NCBI GenBank assembly: GCA_017464745.1
Contig: JAFTYJ010000048.1
Coordinates: 1-64,000, forward strand
DNA from: Rikenellaceae bacterium
GTDB taxonomy: Bacteria; Bacteroidota; Bacteroidia; Bacteroidales; Rikenellaceae
Direction: 5' to 3'
DNA: 64,000 nt
The translations under genes were made by a program, and so were the position numbers. This document shows positions 7,965 through 18,752 of this stretch, piece after piece. A model generated the notes under the pieces. That model was not told the DNA's origin. It saw only the letters and a list, made by a program, of their open reading frames with translations, and did no database searches. Positions within the stretch are counted from its first letter, which is position 1; every line of letters starts with the position of its first letter.

Positions 7965-9005
7965 TTACTTAACCCTTATCTTGCGACCGACGCGCAGGGT
8001 GGTTTTGGACGATATGCCGTTGAGACGGCAGATGGCGGTTACCGTGGTGTGGTACTTGACTGCCAAACCTCCAAGTGTGTCGCCCGAACGGATGGTATGC
8101 CACTTGGCGGCTTTCTCCTCGGCGGCTTTGGCTGCGGCCTCACGGTCCTTGCGATCGACCTCGGCAAGAATTGCTGCCGATACCGAGTCACTATCCGATT
8201 TGGCAACCAGGGCCGAAGGGTCAATCAGACTCTCGTCGTCCTCCAAACCTTCGGTGGCACGCGAGCGGATATTGAAGTAGGAGCGTTCGAGAATGAATGT
8301 GCCATAACGAAGGTTGCCCGTAGCAAAGTCAATCAGGTGTTGAGGGTCGAAGGTTTGGTCGCAGTAGCGTACCTCGAAGTGAAGGTGTGGGCCGCGGCTT
8401 CGTCCCGTGCTGCCTCCATAGCCGATAACCTCGCCAGCCGAAACCCAATCGCCAACCGACACATTGATACGCGACAGGTGGGCATAGTATGTTTCCAGGC
8501 CATTGGGGTGGCGCAGGATGATAAGGTTGCCGAAACCTCCCGTGTTGTAGGTTGCATAGCGTACACGGCCGGGGAATGTGGCGTAGATAGGTTCGCCCGT
8601 TTTGAGTCCCAGGTCGATACCGTTGTGGTTGCGGCGGCCACGCGGACCATAACGCGAAATAATGGGACCCATTACAGGGTAGTGGTAGTCGTCGAAATGG
8701 GTGATGAGTTGCACCTCAATCTCCTCGGGCAGTTGTTTGAGTTCGATGTCGCGGTAGGCAAAGATGCGTGCCGTATCCCAATGCGAACTGAACACCTCGT
8801 CGGAGGCCCACTTCTCGCGGCGACTGTCCAGCCACGAGTACGACATATCTGAATACAACACCAAACAAACCCCTTTGCGAGAGGTTGCTACGGTATCAAT
8901 AGGGCGATGCGGGCGGTCGGCAACACGGATTGTGGGGCGTTGTTGGGCCACCATACCGGCCACCGAGGCCATCATCACAACAAGCAGGGTCAGGAGTCTT
9001 CTCAC
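7965..9005 (-). CDS. M23 metallopeptidase with C-terminal LysM domain
   Basis: Secreted peptidoglycan endopeptidase or amidase activator of 346 aa. A signal peptide covers about residues 1-20. The LytM/M23 domain (about 110-235) keeps the full zinc site: H127-x3-D131 in HNGID and H207-x-H209 in GPHLHFE, so it should be catalytically active. A LysM domain (about 300-346, IRSGDTLGGLAVKYHTT) binds glycan. LysM at the C-terminus behind the catalytic domain is the reverse of many M23 proteins. It lies 14 bases after lon in the same direction and may be read through from it. Confidence 0.92.
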   Translation of the reverse strand: MRRLLTLLVVMMASVAGMVAQQRPTIRVADRPHRPIDTVATSRKGVCLVLYSDMSYSWLDSRREKWASDEVFSSHWDTARIFAYRDIELKQLPEEIEVQLITHFDDYHYPVMGPIISRYGPRGRRNHNGIDLGLKTGEPIYATFPGRVRYATYNTGGFGNLIILRHPNGLETYYAHLSRINVSVGDWVSAGEVIGYGGSTGRSRGPHLHFEVRYCDQTFDPQHLIDFATGNLRYGTFILERSYFNIRSRATEGLEDDESLIDPSALVAKSDSDSVSAAILAEVDRKDREAAAKAAEEKAAKWHTIRSGDTLGGLAVKYHTTVTAICRLNGISSKTTLRVGRKIRVK

Positions 9006-9019
9006 GGCGGTCGGCGGGT

Positions 9020-11458
9020 TTATTTGTTAAGTGCCAGAGCCAGTACCTCGTCGTTGGTGCGAACATAGTGGAAGGTCAAGCCTGCCAAGTACTCCTCTTT
9101 GATGTCGGCAATATCTTTGCGGTTGTCTTCGCTCAGGATGATGTCGGTGATACCTGCACGTTTGGCCGCCAGGATCTTCTCTTTGACACCGCCCACGGGC
9201 ATTACACGACCACGCAGAGTGGTTTCGCCCGTCATAGCGATGCGCTCACGAATGGTGCGTCCCGTGAAGGTCGAGGCTATCGAGGTTACCATAGTGATAC
9301 CTGCGCTCGGGCCGTCCTTGGGAATTGCACCCTCGGGAACGTGGATATTGATGTCGAATTGCGAGAAACGCTCCTTGTCGATACCCAACTCCTCGTAGTG
9401 AGCCTTAACCCACTCATAGGCAATGGTTGCCGACTCTTTCATCACCGTTCCGAGGTTACCCGTCAGACTCACCTCACCCTTGCCGGGGGTCAGCAGCGAC
9501 TCAATGTAGAGGATGTCGCCGCCCACCTCGGTCCACGCCAGGCCCGTAACCACACCGACCATACCTGCAACCTCGTAACTATCATCGCGGAAACGGGGCA
9601 TACCCAGGATTTTCTCTACGTCCTCGGCACTCACGGCCGCCGAGTACTGCTCCTCCATACCGATTTGTTTGGCACGATAGCGGGCAATCTTAGCCAGCGA
9701 TTTGTCTAACAGACGCACTCCCGACTCACGGGTGTATTGCGATATGATTTTCTCGATTACCGAAGGCTCGATGGTCAGACTCTCGGCGGGTACGCCGTGG
9801 GCCTCACACTGCTTGGCAATCAGGTGGTTGGCTGCGATATTTACTTTGTCTTCGAGTATGTAGCCGGGGATGTTAATCATCTCCATACGGTCGCGCAGGG
9901 CAGGGGGTACATTGCCGATGTTGTTGGCAGTGGCAATGAACAAAACCTTGCTCAGGTCGTACTCCATATCGAGGTAGTTGTCGTGGAAAGTGGTGTTTTG
10001 CTCGGGGTCCAACACCTCCAACAGCGCCGATGCGGGGTCGCCGTGGTTGCTTTGTCCCGTTTTGTCTACCTCGTCGAGGATGATTACGGGGTTCGACGAG
10101 CCACACTTGGCAATGGTCTTGATGATTCGGCCGGGCATAGCACCGATATAGGTGCGGCGGTGACCGCGAATCTCGGCCTCGTCGTGCAGACCACCCAGCG
10201 AAATACGGCCGAACTTGCGTCCCAAAGCCTCGGCAACGCTACGTCCAAGCGAGGTTTTACCTACTCCCGGAGGGCCATACAGACACAGAATGGGCGACTT
10301 CAAATCACCTTTGAGTTTGATAACTGCCAAGTGTTCCAAAATACGGTCTTTGACCTCATCCAAACCGAAATGGTCGCGGTCGAGGCGTTCGCGGGCCTGT
10401 ACCAAATCGAGGTTGTCCTCGGTGGTGGCGTTCCACGGCAGTTCCAACATCAACTCCAAGTAGGTCATCTGTACCGAGTACTCGGCAATTGCGGGGTTCA
10501 GGCGCTCCAATTTCGAGAGCTCTTTCTCGAAGAGTTCGCCCACCTCGGCGTTCCATTGTTTCTCTTTGGCACGCTCGCGCAGACGCTCCACATCTCCCGC
10601 ATCGCCATCGCCACCGAGTTCGTCTTGAATGGTGCGGATTTGTTGTTGCAGGAAGTAATCGCGTTGCTGTTTGTCGAGGTCTTGTTTGACCTTGGTCTGT
10701 ATCTCGTTTTTGAGTTCGGCGAGTTGTTGTTCGCGGATGAGAATCTCCAACAGACGGCGGGCACGAATCAGCAGTCCCGGAGCCTCCAACAAGTGTTGGC
10801 GGTCGGCGTCCGAGAAGTCCATATTGGTGCAGATGAAGTTAATCAGGCTGCGACGCGAGTCGATGTTCTTGATGGCAAATACAGCCTCTTTGGGCATTCC
10901 TGCCGAGATGTTGATGATTCCGAGCGCAACGTCGCGAATCGAGTCCACCAGTGCCTCAAACTCCACATTACCCTTCTCGGGGGTCCAATCCTTGATGGTG
11001 GTTACGGTGGCGCGGAAGAAAGGCTCGCTCGACATAAACTCCTGAACCTCTATCTTTTCGATGCCGTGCAGGATAACCGTCAGGTTACCATTGGGCATTT
11101 CGAGTATTTTCAGAATTTTGGCTGCCGTACCGATGCGATACATATCGCCGGGTCCGGGAACCTCCACGTCGCTCTCCTTTTGGAGTACGGCGCCCAGGAT
11201 ACCTCCGTTTTGCTCCACATCGCGCACAAGTTTCATCGACTTCTCGCGTCCCACGGTGATGGGGGTGATGGAGCCGGGGAACAACACCGAACTACGCAGT
11301 GTCAGGATGGGCAACACGTCGGGTATGGCGATACCGGTGGGCAGTTCGTCATCGTCGCCGCCCGTGATGGGAATCACTTGATGCGACCCGTCGAGCATAT
11401 CCGAAATGTTCGAAAGGTCCTCAATCTCTACTTTTATCTTCTTGTCCATAATATTCAA
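9020..11458 (-). CDS. lon: ATP-dependent protease Lon
   Basis: Hexameric cytoplasmic AAA+ protease for misfolded and regulatory proteins. The 812-aa protein has the N-terminal substrate domain ([14 protein letters not shown] near residue 50), Walker [10 protein letters not shown] near 391-398, Walker [10 protein letters not shown], and the Ser-Lys protease dyad: Ser in [10 protein letters not shown] near 713 and Lys in [14 protein letters not shown] about 43 residues later. Length is typical. Two ATGs are possible (11458 and 11449); the difference is three residues. A -7 element TACCTTTG lies at 11474-11481, divergent from valS. Confidence 0.98.
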   Translation of the reverse strand: MNIMDKKIKVEIEDLSNISDMLDGSHQVIPITGGDDDELPTGIAIPDVLPILTLRSSVLFPGSITPITVGREKSMKLVRDVEQNGGILGAVLQKESDVEVPGPGDMYRIGTAAKILKILEMPNGNLTVILHGIEKIEVQEFMSSEPFFRATVTTIKDWTPEKGNVEFEALVDSIRDVALGIINISAGMPKEAVFAIKNIDSRRSLINFICTNMDFSDADRQHLLEAPGLLIRARRLLEILIREQQLAELKNEIQTKVKQDLDKQQRDYFLQQQIRTIQDELGGDGDAGDVERLRERAKEKQWNAEVGELFEKELSKLERLNPAIAEYSVQMTYLELMLELPWNATTEDNLDLVQARERLDRDHFGLDEVKDRILEHLAVIKLKGDLKSPILCLYGPPGVGKTSLGRSVAEALGRKFGRISLGGLHDEAEIRGHRRTYIGAMPGRIIKTIAKCGSSNPVIILDEVDKTGQSNHGDPASALLEVLDPEQNTTFHDNYLDMEYDLSKVLFIATANNIGNVPPALRDRMEMINIPGYILEDKVNIAANHLIAKQCEAHGVPAESLTIEPSVIEKIISQYTRESGVRLLDKSLAKIARYRAKQIGMEEQYSAAVSAEDVEKILGMPRFRDDSYEVAGMVGVVTGLAWTEVGGDILYIESLLTPGKGEVSLTGNLGTVMKESATIAYEWVKAHYEELGIDKERFSQFDINIHVPEGAIPKDGPSAGITMVTSIASTFTGRTIRERIAMTGETTLRGRVMPVGGVKEKILAAKRAGITDIILSEDNRKDIADIKEEYLAGLTFHYVRTNDEVLALALNK

Positions 11459-11473
11459 ATCCCTAAATAGGTC

Positions 11474-11533
11474 GCAAAGGTAGCATTTTTTCTTCGAAAA
11501 TACTCACATTATCGCTCAAAACCGTTATCTTTG
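11474..11533. promoter_or_regulatory. Divergent promoters of lon (-) and valS (+)
   Basis: TACCTTTG on minus at 11474-11481 faces lon; TATCTTTG on plus at 11526-11533 faces valS. No clear -33 TTG stands at the standard distance for either. No HAIR or CIRCE-type heat-shock operator was recognised. Confidence 0.5.
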
Positions 11534-11579
11534 CGCACTAATGTATAAACACTGAATAAACTTAACACGTCATAAACGT

Positions 11580-14324
11580 ATGTCATTAGCAGATAAGTAT
11601 GTCCCCGGGGACATCGAGAGCAAGTGGTATGAGCGCTGGGAGTCAGCCAATATTTTCCACTCTACACCCGACCACAGAGAACCTTATACAATTGTCATTC
11701 CTCCACCCAACGTGACGGGTATGCTCCATATGGGCCATATGCTCAACAACACGCTGCAAGATGTGTTGGTGCGCCGCGCCCGTATGATGGGCAAAAATGC
11801 CTGCTGGGTGCCCGGTACCGACCACGCAAGTATCGCTACCGAGGCTAAGGTGGTCAAAAAACTTGCCGAACAAGGTATCCGTAAGAGCGACCTTACTCGT
11901 GAGCAGTTCTTGGAGCACGCCTGGGATTGGACCCGTGAGCACGGAGGTATCATCCTCAAACAGTTGCGCAAACTCGGCGCTTCGTGCGATTGGGACCGTA
12001 CATCGTTCACTATGGACGAGGTTCGCAGCCAGAGCGTTATCAAGGTGTTTGTCGACCTCTATAACAAGGGACTTATCTATCGTGGCCTGCGTATGGTGAA
12101 CTGGGACCCCAAGGCCCAAACCGCACTCAGCAACGAGGAGGTTATCTACAAAGAGGAGCAGAGCAAACTCTTCTATCTGCGCTACTACGTCGATGAGCCC
12201 GCGGGTAGCACCGATGGCGAGGAACAGGGTGCTGTAACCCTCACTCCCGACGCACCGTTTGACCCCACCGTCAAACACCAAATCCTGCACCGTGATGCCG
12301 AAGGTCGCCGCTACGCTGTGGTTGCTACCACCCGTCCTGAAACCATTATGGGTGACACCGCGATGTGTATCAACCCCAAAGACCCCAAGAACAGTTGGTT
12401 GAAGGGTAAACGTGTGATTGTGCCTCTGGTGGGCCGTTCAATCCCCGTGATTGAGGACCGCTATGTCGAAATAGAGTTCGGTACAGGCTGTCTGAAAGTC
12501 ACCCCTGCACACGATACCAACGACTATATGCTGGGCAAAACCCACTCGCTCGAAACTATCGACATCTTCAACCCCGATGCAACTATCAGCGAGGCTGCGG
12601 GTATGTACGTCGGTATGGACCGTGAGGATGTTCGTCGCCAAATCGTGGTTGATTTGCAGGCCGCAGGTCTGATGGAGAAGGTCGAGAACTATGTCAATAA
12701 GGTTGGCTACTCGGAGCGTAACCCCTCGACCGCAGTTGAGCCCCGATTGTGTATGCAGTGGTTCTTGTCGATGCAACACTTTGCCGACATCGCACTGCCG
12801 CCCGTGATGAACGACGAGTTGAAATTCTACCCCTCGAAATACAAAACCACCTACCGCAATTGGCTCGAAAACATTCAGGATTGGTGTATCAGCCGTCAAT
12901 TGTGGTGGGGCCACCGCATCCCCGCCTACTTCCTGCCTGCGGGCGAGGGTGAGGAGCGTTTTGTAGTTGCCGAGAGTGCCGCTGAGGCTCTGCGTCTGGC
13001 ACGCGAAATCCCCGGTTACGAAAATATCTCGGCCGAGGAGTTGCGCCAAGATGAGGATGCACTCGACACTTGGTTTAGTTCGTGGTTGTGGCCCGTGTCG
13101 CTGTTCGACGGTATCAACAACCCCGGCAACGACGAAATCAAATACTACTACCCGACCAGCGACCTTGTGACCGGTCCCGACATCATCTTCTTCTGGGTGG
13201 CACGTATGATTATGGCCGGCTATGAGTACAACGGCGATATGCCTTTCCGCAACGTCTACTTCACGGGTATCGTACGCGATAAGTTGGGCCGCAAGATGAG
13301 CAAATCGCTCGGTAACTCGCCCGATCCGCTCGACCTGATTGCCCAATATGGTGCCGATGGTGTTCGTTGTGCTATGTTGCTGTGTACCAGCGCAGGTAAC
13401 GACCTGATGTTTGACGAGGCACTGTGTGAGCAGGGACGTAACTTTGCCAACAAAATCTGGAACGCCTATCGTTTGGTTGGTGGCTGGAAGGTGGACGAGT
13501 CGCTGGCGCAAACCGATGGCAACAAGATGGCCATCAAGTGGTTTGACGCAACGCTCAAAAAGGCTGTTGCCGAGATGGACGACCATTTTGCACAATACCG
13601 CATCTCGGATGCACTCAAAACCGTGTATCGTCTGTTCTGGGACGACTTCTCGGGTTGGTATCTCGAAATGGTGAAACCCGCTTACCAAGCACCCATTGAC
13701 GCTCCCACTATGGAGGCTACGCGCGGATTCTTCGATAAACTGTTGCGCCTGCTGTCGCCCTTTATGCCCTTCATCACCGAGGAGTTGTGGCAAGACCTTG
13801 CACCGCGCGGTGACGAGAGCCTGTGCTTGGCTTCGATGCCGAGCGTTGAGGAGTGGAACGAGGAACTGATTGTGAAGTTCGGTCCCGTGGGTGAGGCTGT
13901 GAGTGCGGTTCGTGCCGTGCGTAAAGCCAAGAATATTCCCAACCGCGAGCCGCTGGCGCTGAAAGTCATCTGCGACGACAACTATCACACCGAGTTTGAG
14001 CCGCTGCTTGTCAAGATGGCGGGCCTGTCGGGTGTGGAGTATGTCACCGAGAAGGACGCTACGGCCGAGAGTTTTATGGTTAAGACCACCCAATACTTTG
14101 TGCCTATGAGCGAGAAAATCGACGTTGATGCCGAGGTTGAGAAACTGAACAAGGATTTGACCTACTTCGAGGGCTTCCTTGCGGGTGTTATGAAGAAACT
14201 CAGCAACGAACGTTTCGTGTCGTCGGCTCCCGCCAAGGTTGTCGAGACCGAACACGCCAAGAAACGCGATGCCGAGGCCAAGATTGCCGCTATCAAGGAG
14301 CGTCTGGCCGCACTGACAAAGTAG
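11580..14324 (+). CDS. valS: Valyl-tRNA synthetase
   Basis: Class I aminoacyl-tRNA synthetase charging tRNA-Val, with an editing domain for threonine. The 914-aa protein has the HIGH-type motif HMGH (49-52), the CP1 editing region with [13 protein letters not shown], the WWGHRIPAY block, KMSKS in [14 protein letters not shown] (about 571-575), an anticodon-binding domain and the C-terminal coiled coil ([18 protein letters not shown] onward). It is complete. The start at 11580 gives the usual [19 protein letters not shown]. The stop is TAG, with a strong terminator right after. Confidence 0.98.
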   Translation: MSLADKYVPGDIESKWYERWESANIFHSTPDHREPYTIVIPPPNVTGMLHMGHMLNNTLQDVLVRRARMMGKNACWVPGTDHASIATEAKVVKKLAEQGIRKSDLTREQFLEHAWDWTREHGGIILKQLRKLGASCDWDRTSFTMDEVRSQSVIKVFVDLYNKGLIYRGLRMVNWDPKAQTALSNEEVIYKEEQSKLFYLRYYVDEPAGSTDGEEQGAVTLTPDAPFDPTVKHQILHRDAEGRRYAVVATTRPETIMGDTAMCINPKDPKNSWLKGKRVIVPLVGRSIPVIEDRYVEIEFGTGCLKVTPAHDTNDYMLGKTHSLETIDIFNPDATISEAAGMYVGMDREDVRRQIVVDLQAAGLMEKVENYVNKVGYSERNPSTAVEPRLCMQWFLSMQHFADIALPPVMNDELKFYPSKYKTTYRNWLENIQDWCISRQLWWGHRIPAYFLPAGEGEERFVVAESAAEALRLAREIPGYENISAEELRQDEDALDTWFSSWLWPVSLFDGINNPGNDEIKYYYPTSDLVTGPDIIFFWVARMIMAGYEYNGDMPFRNVYFTGIVRDKLGRKMSKSLGNSPDPLDLIAQYGADGVRCAMLLCTSAGNDLMFDEALCEQGRNFANKIWNAYRLVGGWKVDESLAQTDGNKMAIKWFDATLKKAVAEMDDHFAQYRISDALKTVYRLFWDDFSGWYLEMVKPAYQAPIDAPTMEATRGFFDKLLRLLSPFMPFITEELWQDLAPRGDESLCLASMPSVEEWNEELIVKFGPVGEAVSAVRAVRKAKNIPNREPLALKVICDDNYHTEFEPLLVKMAGLSGVEYVTEKDATAESFMVKTTQYFVPMSEKIDVDAEVEKLNKDLTYFEGFLAGVMKKLSNERFVSSAPAKVVETEHAKKRDAEAKIAAIKERLAALTK

Positions 14325-14346
14325 AGCGTAAACCGCTATACAAGAG

Positions 14347-14387
14347 AAGGACTATCCAATACTTGGTTGGGTAGTCCTCTTTTTTTG
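14347..14387 (+). terminator. valS terminator
   Basis: A 12-bp stem (14348-14359 with 14367-14378, one G-T pair) with a 7-nt loop runs into a T-tract at 14380-14387. Confidence 0.88.
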
Positions 14388-14446
14388 CCGACAACTGTTG
14401 CCGACAAAGTGGTATTTATACCTATTATATATCAAAGAGTTTTGCG

Positions 14447-14454
14447 TACCTTTG
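14447..14454 (+). promoter_or_regulatory. Promoter -7 element of the YeiH-type gene
   Basis: TACCTTTG, 61 bases before the ATG. A recurring AT-rich motif containing TACCTATTATATAT stands just upstream (14413-14432). Confidence 0.55.
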
Positions 14455-14515
14455 CAGAGATAAACCCGCGTGCGTGGAGCACGCCCGTAATGCAACAACA
14501 AAATCATAAAATACT

Positions 14516-15745
14516 ATGAAAAAACTACTTACCGAGGATTGGGTAATCGTGTTTGCCGGAATGATTATTCTCGCTTTGGCTGTGATTTTTCCCGAATGGA
14601 TGCCCACAATGCCCAAAACTCTCAGTTCGGTCGAGAATTGGCTGGATGCCGCCTATATGTTCGGCTTTGTGTTGGTGATGACCTACGCTACCTCGCTGGT
14701 GTTGCGTCGCCCCGTCAAAGGTGTGTTCCTGTCGCTGTTGATGATTTTTGCGCTCACGCTGGCCGCCCAAGCCGTGGCTGCAATCCCCGCAGTCAAGAAA
14801 CTCGGTTTTGAGTCGGTGTTCTTTGCGGTGATTTTCGGTCTGCTTATCCGCAACTGCCTTCGTGTGCCTGAGTGGATGAAACCCGCAATCCAAAGCGAGT
14901 TCTATATCAAAATCGGCATTATCTGTCTGGGTAGCACCATTTTGTTTGGCGAGGTGCTCAAATCGGGCGTTTATGGTCTGGCGCAATCGCTGATTGTGGT
15001 GTTCTCGGTGTGGTACTTTGCCTATTGGGTATCGCGCCGTATGAAGGTCGATGACGAGACCTCGACAATGCTGGCAAGTTCGGTGTCAATCTGTGGAGTT
15101 TCGGCCGCTATCGCAACCTGTGGTGTTATTCAGGGCGACAACAAGAAACTCTCGTACGTTGTGTCGTTGGTGCTGGTGTGCGCTATCCCGATGATGTATC
15201 TTATGCCGTGGTTGGCAGGGGTGCTGGGACTGAGCCAAGAGGTTGCAGGCGCGTGGATGGGTGGTACTATCGATACCACGGGTGCTGTTGTGGCTTCGGG
15301 CTCGCTCATTGGCGAAACCGCTGCCCAAACCGCCGTTATCGTCAAATCGTCGCAAAACATCCTGCTCGGTGTGGCTGCATTTGTGATTTCGCTGTCGTGG
15401 GCCTACAAAGGAAACTACAAGAGTGGCGAGAAACCTACGCTGGGTGTGATTTGGGACCGCTTCCCCAAGTTTGTTGTGGGATTCATCGTGGCTTCGCTGG
15501 TGTTCAGTTTCTGCTTTGAGCCCGAGGTTGCCAAGACTATCGGCAAGGTGACCAAAGGATTCAGTAATACGCTGTTCAGTGTGGCCTTTGTGTGCATCGG
15601 ACTCGAAACCTCGTTCCGCGACATTTTCAGCCGCGAGAATCGCCGTCCACTCTACGCCTTCCTGACCGCACAGACGTTTAATATCTTTGTAACCCTGGCG
15701 GTGGCCTATCTGATGTTTGGCGTTCTGAAACCGTTGTTCAGTTAA
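14516..15745 (+). CDS. YeiH/UPF0324 family putative sulfate exporter
   Basis: Integral membrane protein of 409 aa with about ten hydrophobic segments. VFFAVIFGLLIRN, the SVSICGVSAAIAT block (the conserved SxCGxSA signature) and the WMGGTIDTTGAVVASG motif place it in the YeiH/UPF0324 family. Sulfate or sulfonate export has been proposed for the family, but the substrate is poorly established. Single-gene transcript with its own promoter and terminator. Confidence 0.87.
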   Translation: MKKLLTEDWVIVFAGMIILALAVIFPEWMPTMPKTLSSVENWLDAAYMFGFVLVMTYATSLVLRRPVKGVFLSLLMIFALTLAAQAVAAIPAVKKLGFESVFFAVIFGLLIRNCLRVPEWMKPAIQSEFYIKIGIICLGSTILFGEVLKSGVYGLAQSLIVVFSVWYFAYWVSRRMKVDDETSTMLASSVSICGVSAAIATCGVIQGDNKKLSYVVSLVLVCAIPMMYLMPWLAGVLGLSQEVAGAWMGGTIDTTGAVVASGSLIGETAAQTAVIVKSSQNILLGVAAFVISLSWAYKGNYKSGEKPTLGVIWDRFPKFVVGFIVASLVFSFCFEPEVAKTIGKVTKGFSNTLFSVAFVCIGLETSFRDIFSRENRRPLYAFLTAQTFNIFVTLAVAYLMFGVLKPLFS

Positions 15746-15767
15746 GGGCGTTCGAAAGTATAGAGTA

Positions 15768-15800
15768 GGGGAGTGTCAAGTGCGACACTCCCCTCTTTTT
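15768..15800 (+). terminator. Terminator after the YeiH-type gene
   Basis: Perfect 10-bp stem GGGGAGTGTC/GACACTCCCC (15768-15777, 15784-15793), loop AAGTGC, then TCTTTTT. On the minus strand it could also end the facing gene, though the tract there is weak. Confidence 0.9.
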
Positions 15801-15801
15801 G

Positions 15802-16869
15802 TTATTTAATCGTAACCATCTCGACGGGCTGACTTTGCACCTGGTCAAGAGGATGCGACTGATAGCCGACCGAGCCGAAGTCTATGGTTGCCAATTCGAT
15901 ACAGCGAATAGTGTTGTTGTAGGCAGTCTTGTAATAGACCTTGCGAGCCGTCAGGTCTATGGCCGAGGTCCATTGAGTGGCGCTCGGCAGTGATTTCTCG
16001 TCGGGGTTTTCGATTGCAATGGGCACATCGAAGTTGTTGAGCAGGTGGAAACACTGCTGTACCGTGTTCCATCCGTCGGCACGTTGGGGTGCAGTGTTGC
16101 GAAAGAATGCCGCGCGTACAAACCTCGACGGAGGAGTGAAGTCACCCGGAAGTCCCAACATACCCGAACTACCACCCAGGGGTTGCAGTGTCACTCCACC
16201 CAATGTGTAGTCGGTACTATCGCCGGGGCGCAAATTGACATAGTTGTTGAGGTTGGCGAGTTGCCAAGGGAATCCGGGGGCGTTGGTGAGCACACCCACG
16301 GTGTTGTCGTAGAAGTTCACGTGGCCGTCCACAATCTCCATCACCACCTGACGACCCGATGGCTCGCCTATACGCCAATGTACCACCGCCGAACGTTCCA
16401 ATCCCACGATGCGCACGCTGTCAATGGCCGCTTTGAGTTGGTCGATGCTCGAAAACTGTGTCAGAATCCACTGTACAACTTGCAGGTCAGCCAGCGTTGT
16501 GGCATTTTTGGAGGCGTCGTAGGCGACATAACTACCATACTGCGGAAAGAAAAACAACCCCGCCGACAGCCCCGCCTCGTTGATACCCTCGGCAATAAAT
16601 TCGCGCTCCACGACGGCCAATCCCACAACCCCGTAGCGAGCCTTGAATTGCATACCGTTGGCATCCACGGGAGTGAACGAGCGCAGATGTTCCCCGCGCG
16701 GGATGACAACATATTCGCTTTTGAGCGCACCGTGCGACCACTCGATAGTGCGCGCCTGAACATAACTTCCGTCGGCTGCGGTGAGCGACACTCCTGTACA
16801 GGCTACCGACCGACCCACCCCGCCCATAACGGCTGCTCCCACAAGCAGACCTTTAATTGCTGTTTTCAT
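15802..16869 (-). CDS. Choloylglycine hydrolase / penicillin V acylase family protein
   Basis: Ntn-hydrolase of the linear amide C-N hydrolase family (bile salt hydrolase, penicillin V acylase). From the ATG at 16869 it has 355 aa with an export signal ending exactly before Cys24 (SVACTGVSL), so signal cleavage could expose the N-terminal nucleophile Cys. Family residues include R40 in ARTIEW (followed by Glu where most members have Asp), Asn in VLTNAPGFPWQLANLNNY (about 190) and Arg in SRFVRAAF (about 252). Bile salts, N-acyl amides or acyl-homoserine lactones are possible substrates; sequence alone does not choose. The longer frame to 16923 would spoil the signal peptide. Confidence 0.87.
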   Translation of the reverse strand: MKTAIKGLLVGAAVMGGVGRSVACTGVSLTAADGSYVQARTIEWSHGALKSEYVVIPRGEHLRSFTPVDANGMQFKARYGVVGLAVVEREFIAEGINEAGLSAGLFFFPQYGSYVAYDASKNATTLADLQVVQWILTQFSSIDQLKAAIDSVRIVGLERSAVVHWRIGEPSGRQVVMEIVDGHVNFYDNTVGVLTNAPGFPWQLANLNNYVNLRPGDSTDYTLGGVTLQPLGGSSGMLGLPGDFTPPSRFVRAAFFRNTAPQRADGWNTVQQCFHLLNNFDVPIAIENPDEKSLPSATQWTSAIDLTARKVYYKTAYNNTIRCIELATIDFGSVGYQSHPLDQVQSQPVEMVTIK

Positions 16870-16920
16870 AGTTGGTAAAGTTTTGTAACATCCCGAGGTA
16901 TCGCACAAACCGTACCGAAA

Positions 16921-16963
16921 CAAAAGCGAGATTGCCTACCCGCATCGGGCTGACAATCTCGCT
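16921..16963 (-). terminator. Terminator of the DUF4837 gene
   Basis: Perfect 10-bp stem AGCGAGATTG/CAATCTCGCT (plus arms 16925-16934 and 16954-16963) followed on the minus strand by a T-rich tract. It separates the DUF4837 gene from the hydrolase downstream. Confidence 0.85.
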
Positions 16964-16989
16964 CAAAACATTGACTATTGCGAGTGATG

Positions 16990-18000
16990 CTACTCGCTGA
17001 ACTTTACGGTGTGAACAATGTGTTCCAACTCGCGGATGTAGTTGCGTTTGTGCAGTTCGGGCGAATAGACATATCCATCGATTGTAACCACGCGATTGGT
17101 CGATGTGTCGAGCGTGGTGAAACTTACAAACGGGCCACCCATAAAGTCGCCCTCGACATCCCACAAACCACGGGTGCGAATCCACAGACGGCCGTCAATA
17201 CGAATTGCATCCGATTGTCCATAGGCGGTTGTCATATATGAGCCGTCGGCAGGACCGGGTACCAGCGCAGCGTATTTGTTGCGTTGGGCGATGATGTGAC
17301 TCTCGGAGAGGTCTTGGGGGCCGTTGTAGGGATAACTGTAAATCAGCACACCTTGACTCGATTTGGGCATTTCGTAGCGCATCCACACAAAATCGTTGGT
17401 CTGTTTGGCGAGTTTGAAACCAGCGGGCAGGTGCATCTCGAAACCGAACTTCTCCTTAACCAAGTCGCGCAAGTGTTTGGGGCCGAACTTCTCGTAGGCA
17501 GCCACATTGCGGCGTTGCTCCACCAACTCATAGGCTCCGAGGATGTTCTCACGCTCGGTGTCGAGCAGTCGTACCATATCGGAGGCGGTGGGGGCTGTCG
17601 CCGACAGCAACAACTGATTGAGCGCATAGACATCTTGGGTTACAACCAGGCGTGTGGTGTCGTACTTCTCGGGATTTACGTTGATGATAAGCACGTTGCG
17701 GTGCTCGGTGTTGAGTTTCAGAAAGCCGTCGGGAGTGATACGCAGCACATCGAAATAGGGCTCGCGTTGGTTGAGCATCTCGACACGGCGCAGAAGCACC
17801 GAGCGCAGGGTGTCGCCAACCTCGCCATCCCACAACTCTTGGTTGCACACCACGATAAGTTCGTAGGCGGCACCTTTGCTTCCGGGTTTGGCAGGCTCGT
17901 CGAACAGTGTGCGGAATGCGTCGCAGCCCATAAGCGCGGCGGCAAATGCAACCATCACCACAGCGCGCAGACCTTTATGAAAAACTGATTTCAAAGTCAT
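16990..18000 (-). CDS. DUF4837 family lipoprotein
   Basis: Predicted lipoprotein of 336 aa with the lipobox LMGC at Cys26. After a short linker it has the domain typical of Bacteroidetes DUF4837 proteins (YELIVVCNQELWDGEVGDTLR; then DGRLWIRTRGLWDVEGDFMGGPFVS and YVYSPELHKRNYIRELEHIV near the end). The function is unknown. It is monocistronic, with a promoter TATCTTTG on minus at 18033-18040 and a terminator at 16921. Confidence 0.85.
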   Translation of the reverse strand: MTLKSVFHKGLRAVVMVAFAAALMGCDAFRTLFDEPAKPGSKGAAYELIVVCNQELWDGEVGDTLRSVLLRRVEMLNQREPYFDVLRITPDGFLKLNTEHRNVLIINVNPEKYDTTRLVVTQDVYALNQLLLSATAPTASDMVRLLDTERENILGAYELVEQRRNVAAYEKFGPKHLRDLVKEKFGFEMHLPAGFKLAKQTNDFVWMRYEMPKSSQGVLIYSYPYNGPQDLSESHIIAQRNKYAALVPGPADGSYMTTAYGQSDAIRIDGRLWIRTRGLWDVEGDFMGGPFVSFTTLDTSTNRVVTIDGYVYSPELHKRNYIRELEHIVHTVKFSE

Positions 18001-18032
18001 AAAACTCTCTCATTTAGATTAAACTTCATCCA

Positions 18033-18064
18033 CAAAGATACAAATTTAGTCGGAAATACCACAA
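18033..18064 (-). promoter_or_regulatory. Promoter of the DUF4837 gene
   Basis: -7 TATCTTTG (plus 18033-18040) with -33 TTG (plus 18062-18064) 21 bases upstream on the minus strand. A plus-strand TACCTTTG at 18102-18109 drives the divergent deacetylase gene. Confidence 0.6.
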
Positions 18065-18101
18065 GCATCGCTCGAAATTTGCATATTCCCCTCGGCCATA
18101 C

Positions 18102-18109
18102 TACCTTTG
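18102..18109 (+). promoter_or_regulatory. Promoter -7 of the deacetylase-ubiX operon
   Basis: TACCTTTG, 31 bases before the ATG at 18141. Confidence 0.5.
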
Positions 18110-18140
18110 CGCTTCCAAAAACGAGTACTCCACCCCGAAG

Positions 18141-18752
18141 ATGCATATTCCGGTACCACAAATACTTCGAGAGATAACACCCGACCTGGTGTGGCACATT
18201 CCCGACCCCAACGGAGTGTTTCTCACGTTTGACGACGGGCCGACACCTGCCATCACGGAGTGGATTCTTGGCCAACTTGCCAAATACAATGCCAAAGCGA
18301 CCTTCTTCTGCATAGGCAAGAACGCCGAGTTGTATCCCGAACTGCTCGATATGATTCGCGCCGAAGGTCACGCCGTAGGTAACCATACCCACAACCACAT
18401 CAAAGGCTGGGGTCGTGGTGCCGAGGAGTATATGGCCAATATCACACGAGCCGACCGAATCCTTCACACCAACCTCTATCGTCCGCCGTATGGCCGTTTC
18501 ACTCCCGGTCAGGCTGTGGCTCTCTCCCGTGCAGGTTATCATATCGTGTTGTGGAACGTGCTGAGCCGCGACTACAATACCGATATTGACGGACGCACCT
18601 GCTTCAAGAATGCCACCAACCATATCAAAGCGGGCTCGATTGTGGTGTTTCACGACTCGGTCAAAACTTTCAAGAATATGTCCTACGCCCTGCCGCGAAC
18701 CCTCGACCTTATCTATGAGCGTGGCTTGGAGTGCAAACCCATAGTATTATGA
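18141..18752 (+). CDS. Polysaccharide deacetylase family protein (NodB domain)
   Basis: Carbohydrate esterase family 4 metal-dependent deacetylase of 203 aa. All catalytic motifs are present: TFDDGP (29-34), H82-x3-H86 in GNHTHNH, and RPPYG (114-118); a later His in VVFHDS completes the site. No signal peptide or membrane segment is seen, so it may be cytoplasmic or use another route; the substrate is unknown. It overlaps ubiX by 4 bases (ATGA). Confidence 0.9.
   Translation: MHIPVPQILREITPDLVWHIPDPNGVFLTFDDGPTPAITEWILGQLAKYNAKATFFCIGKNAELYPELLDMIRAEGHAVGNHTHNHIKGWGRGAEEYMANITRADRILHTNLYRPPYGRFTPGQAVALSRAGYHIVLWNVLSRDYNTDIDGRTCFKNATNHIKAGSIVVFHDSVKTFKNMSYALPRTLDLIYERGLECKPIVL

Noticed and set aside
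9737-11470. Long open frame opposite lon, and similar ones opposite valS, aspS, the GH3 gene and tsf
   Set aside because: All lie fully inside strongly supported genes on the other strand and encode no recognisable proteins.
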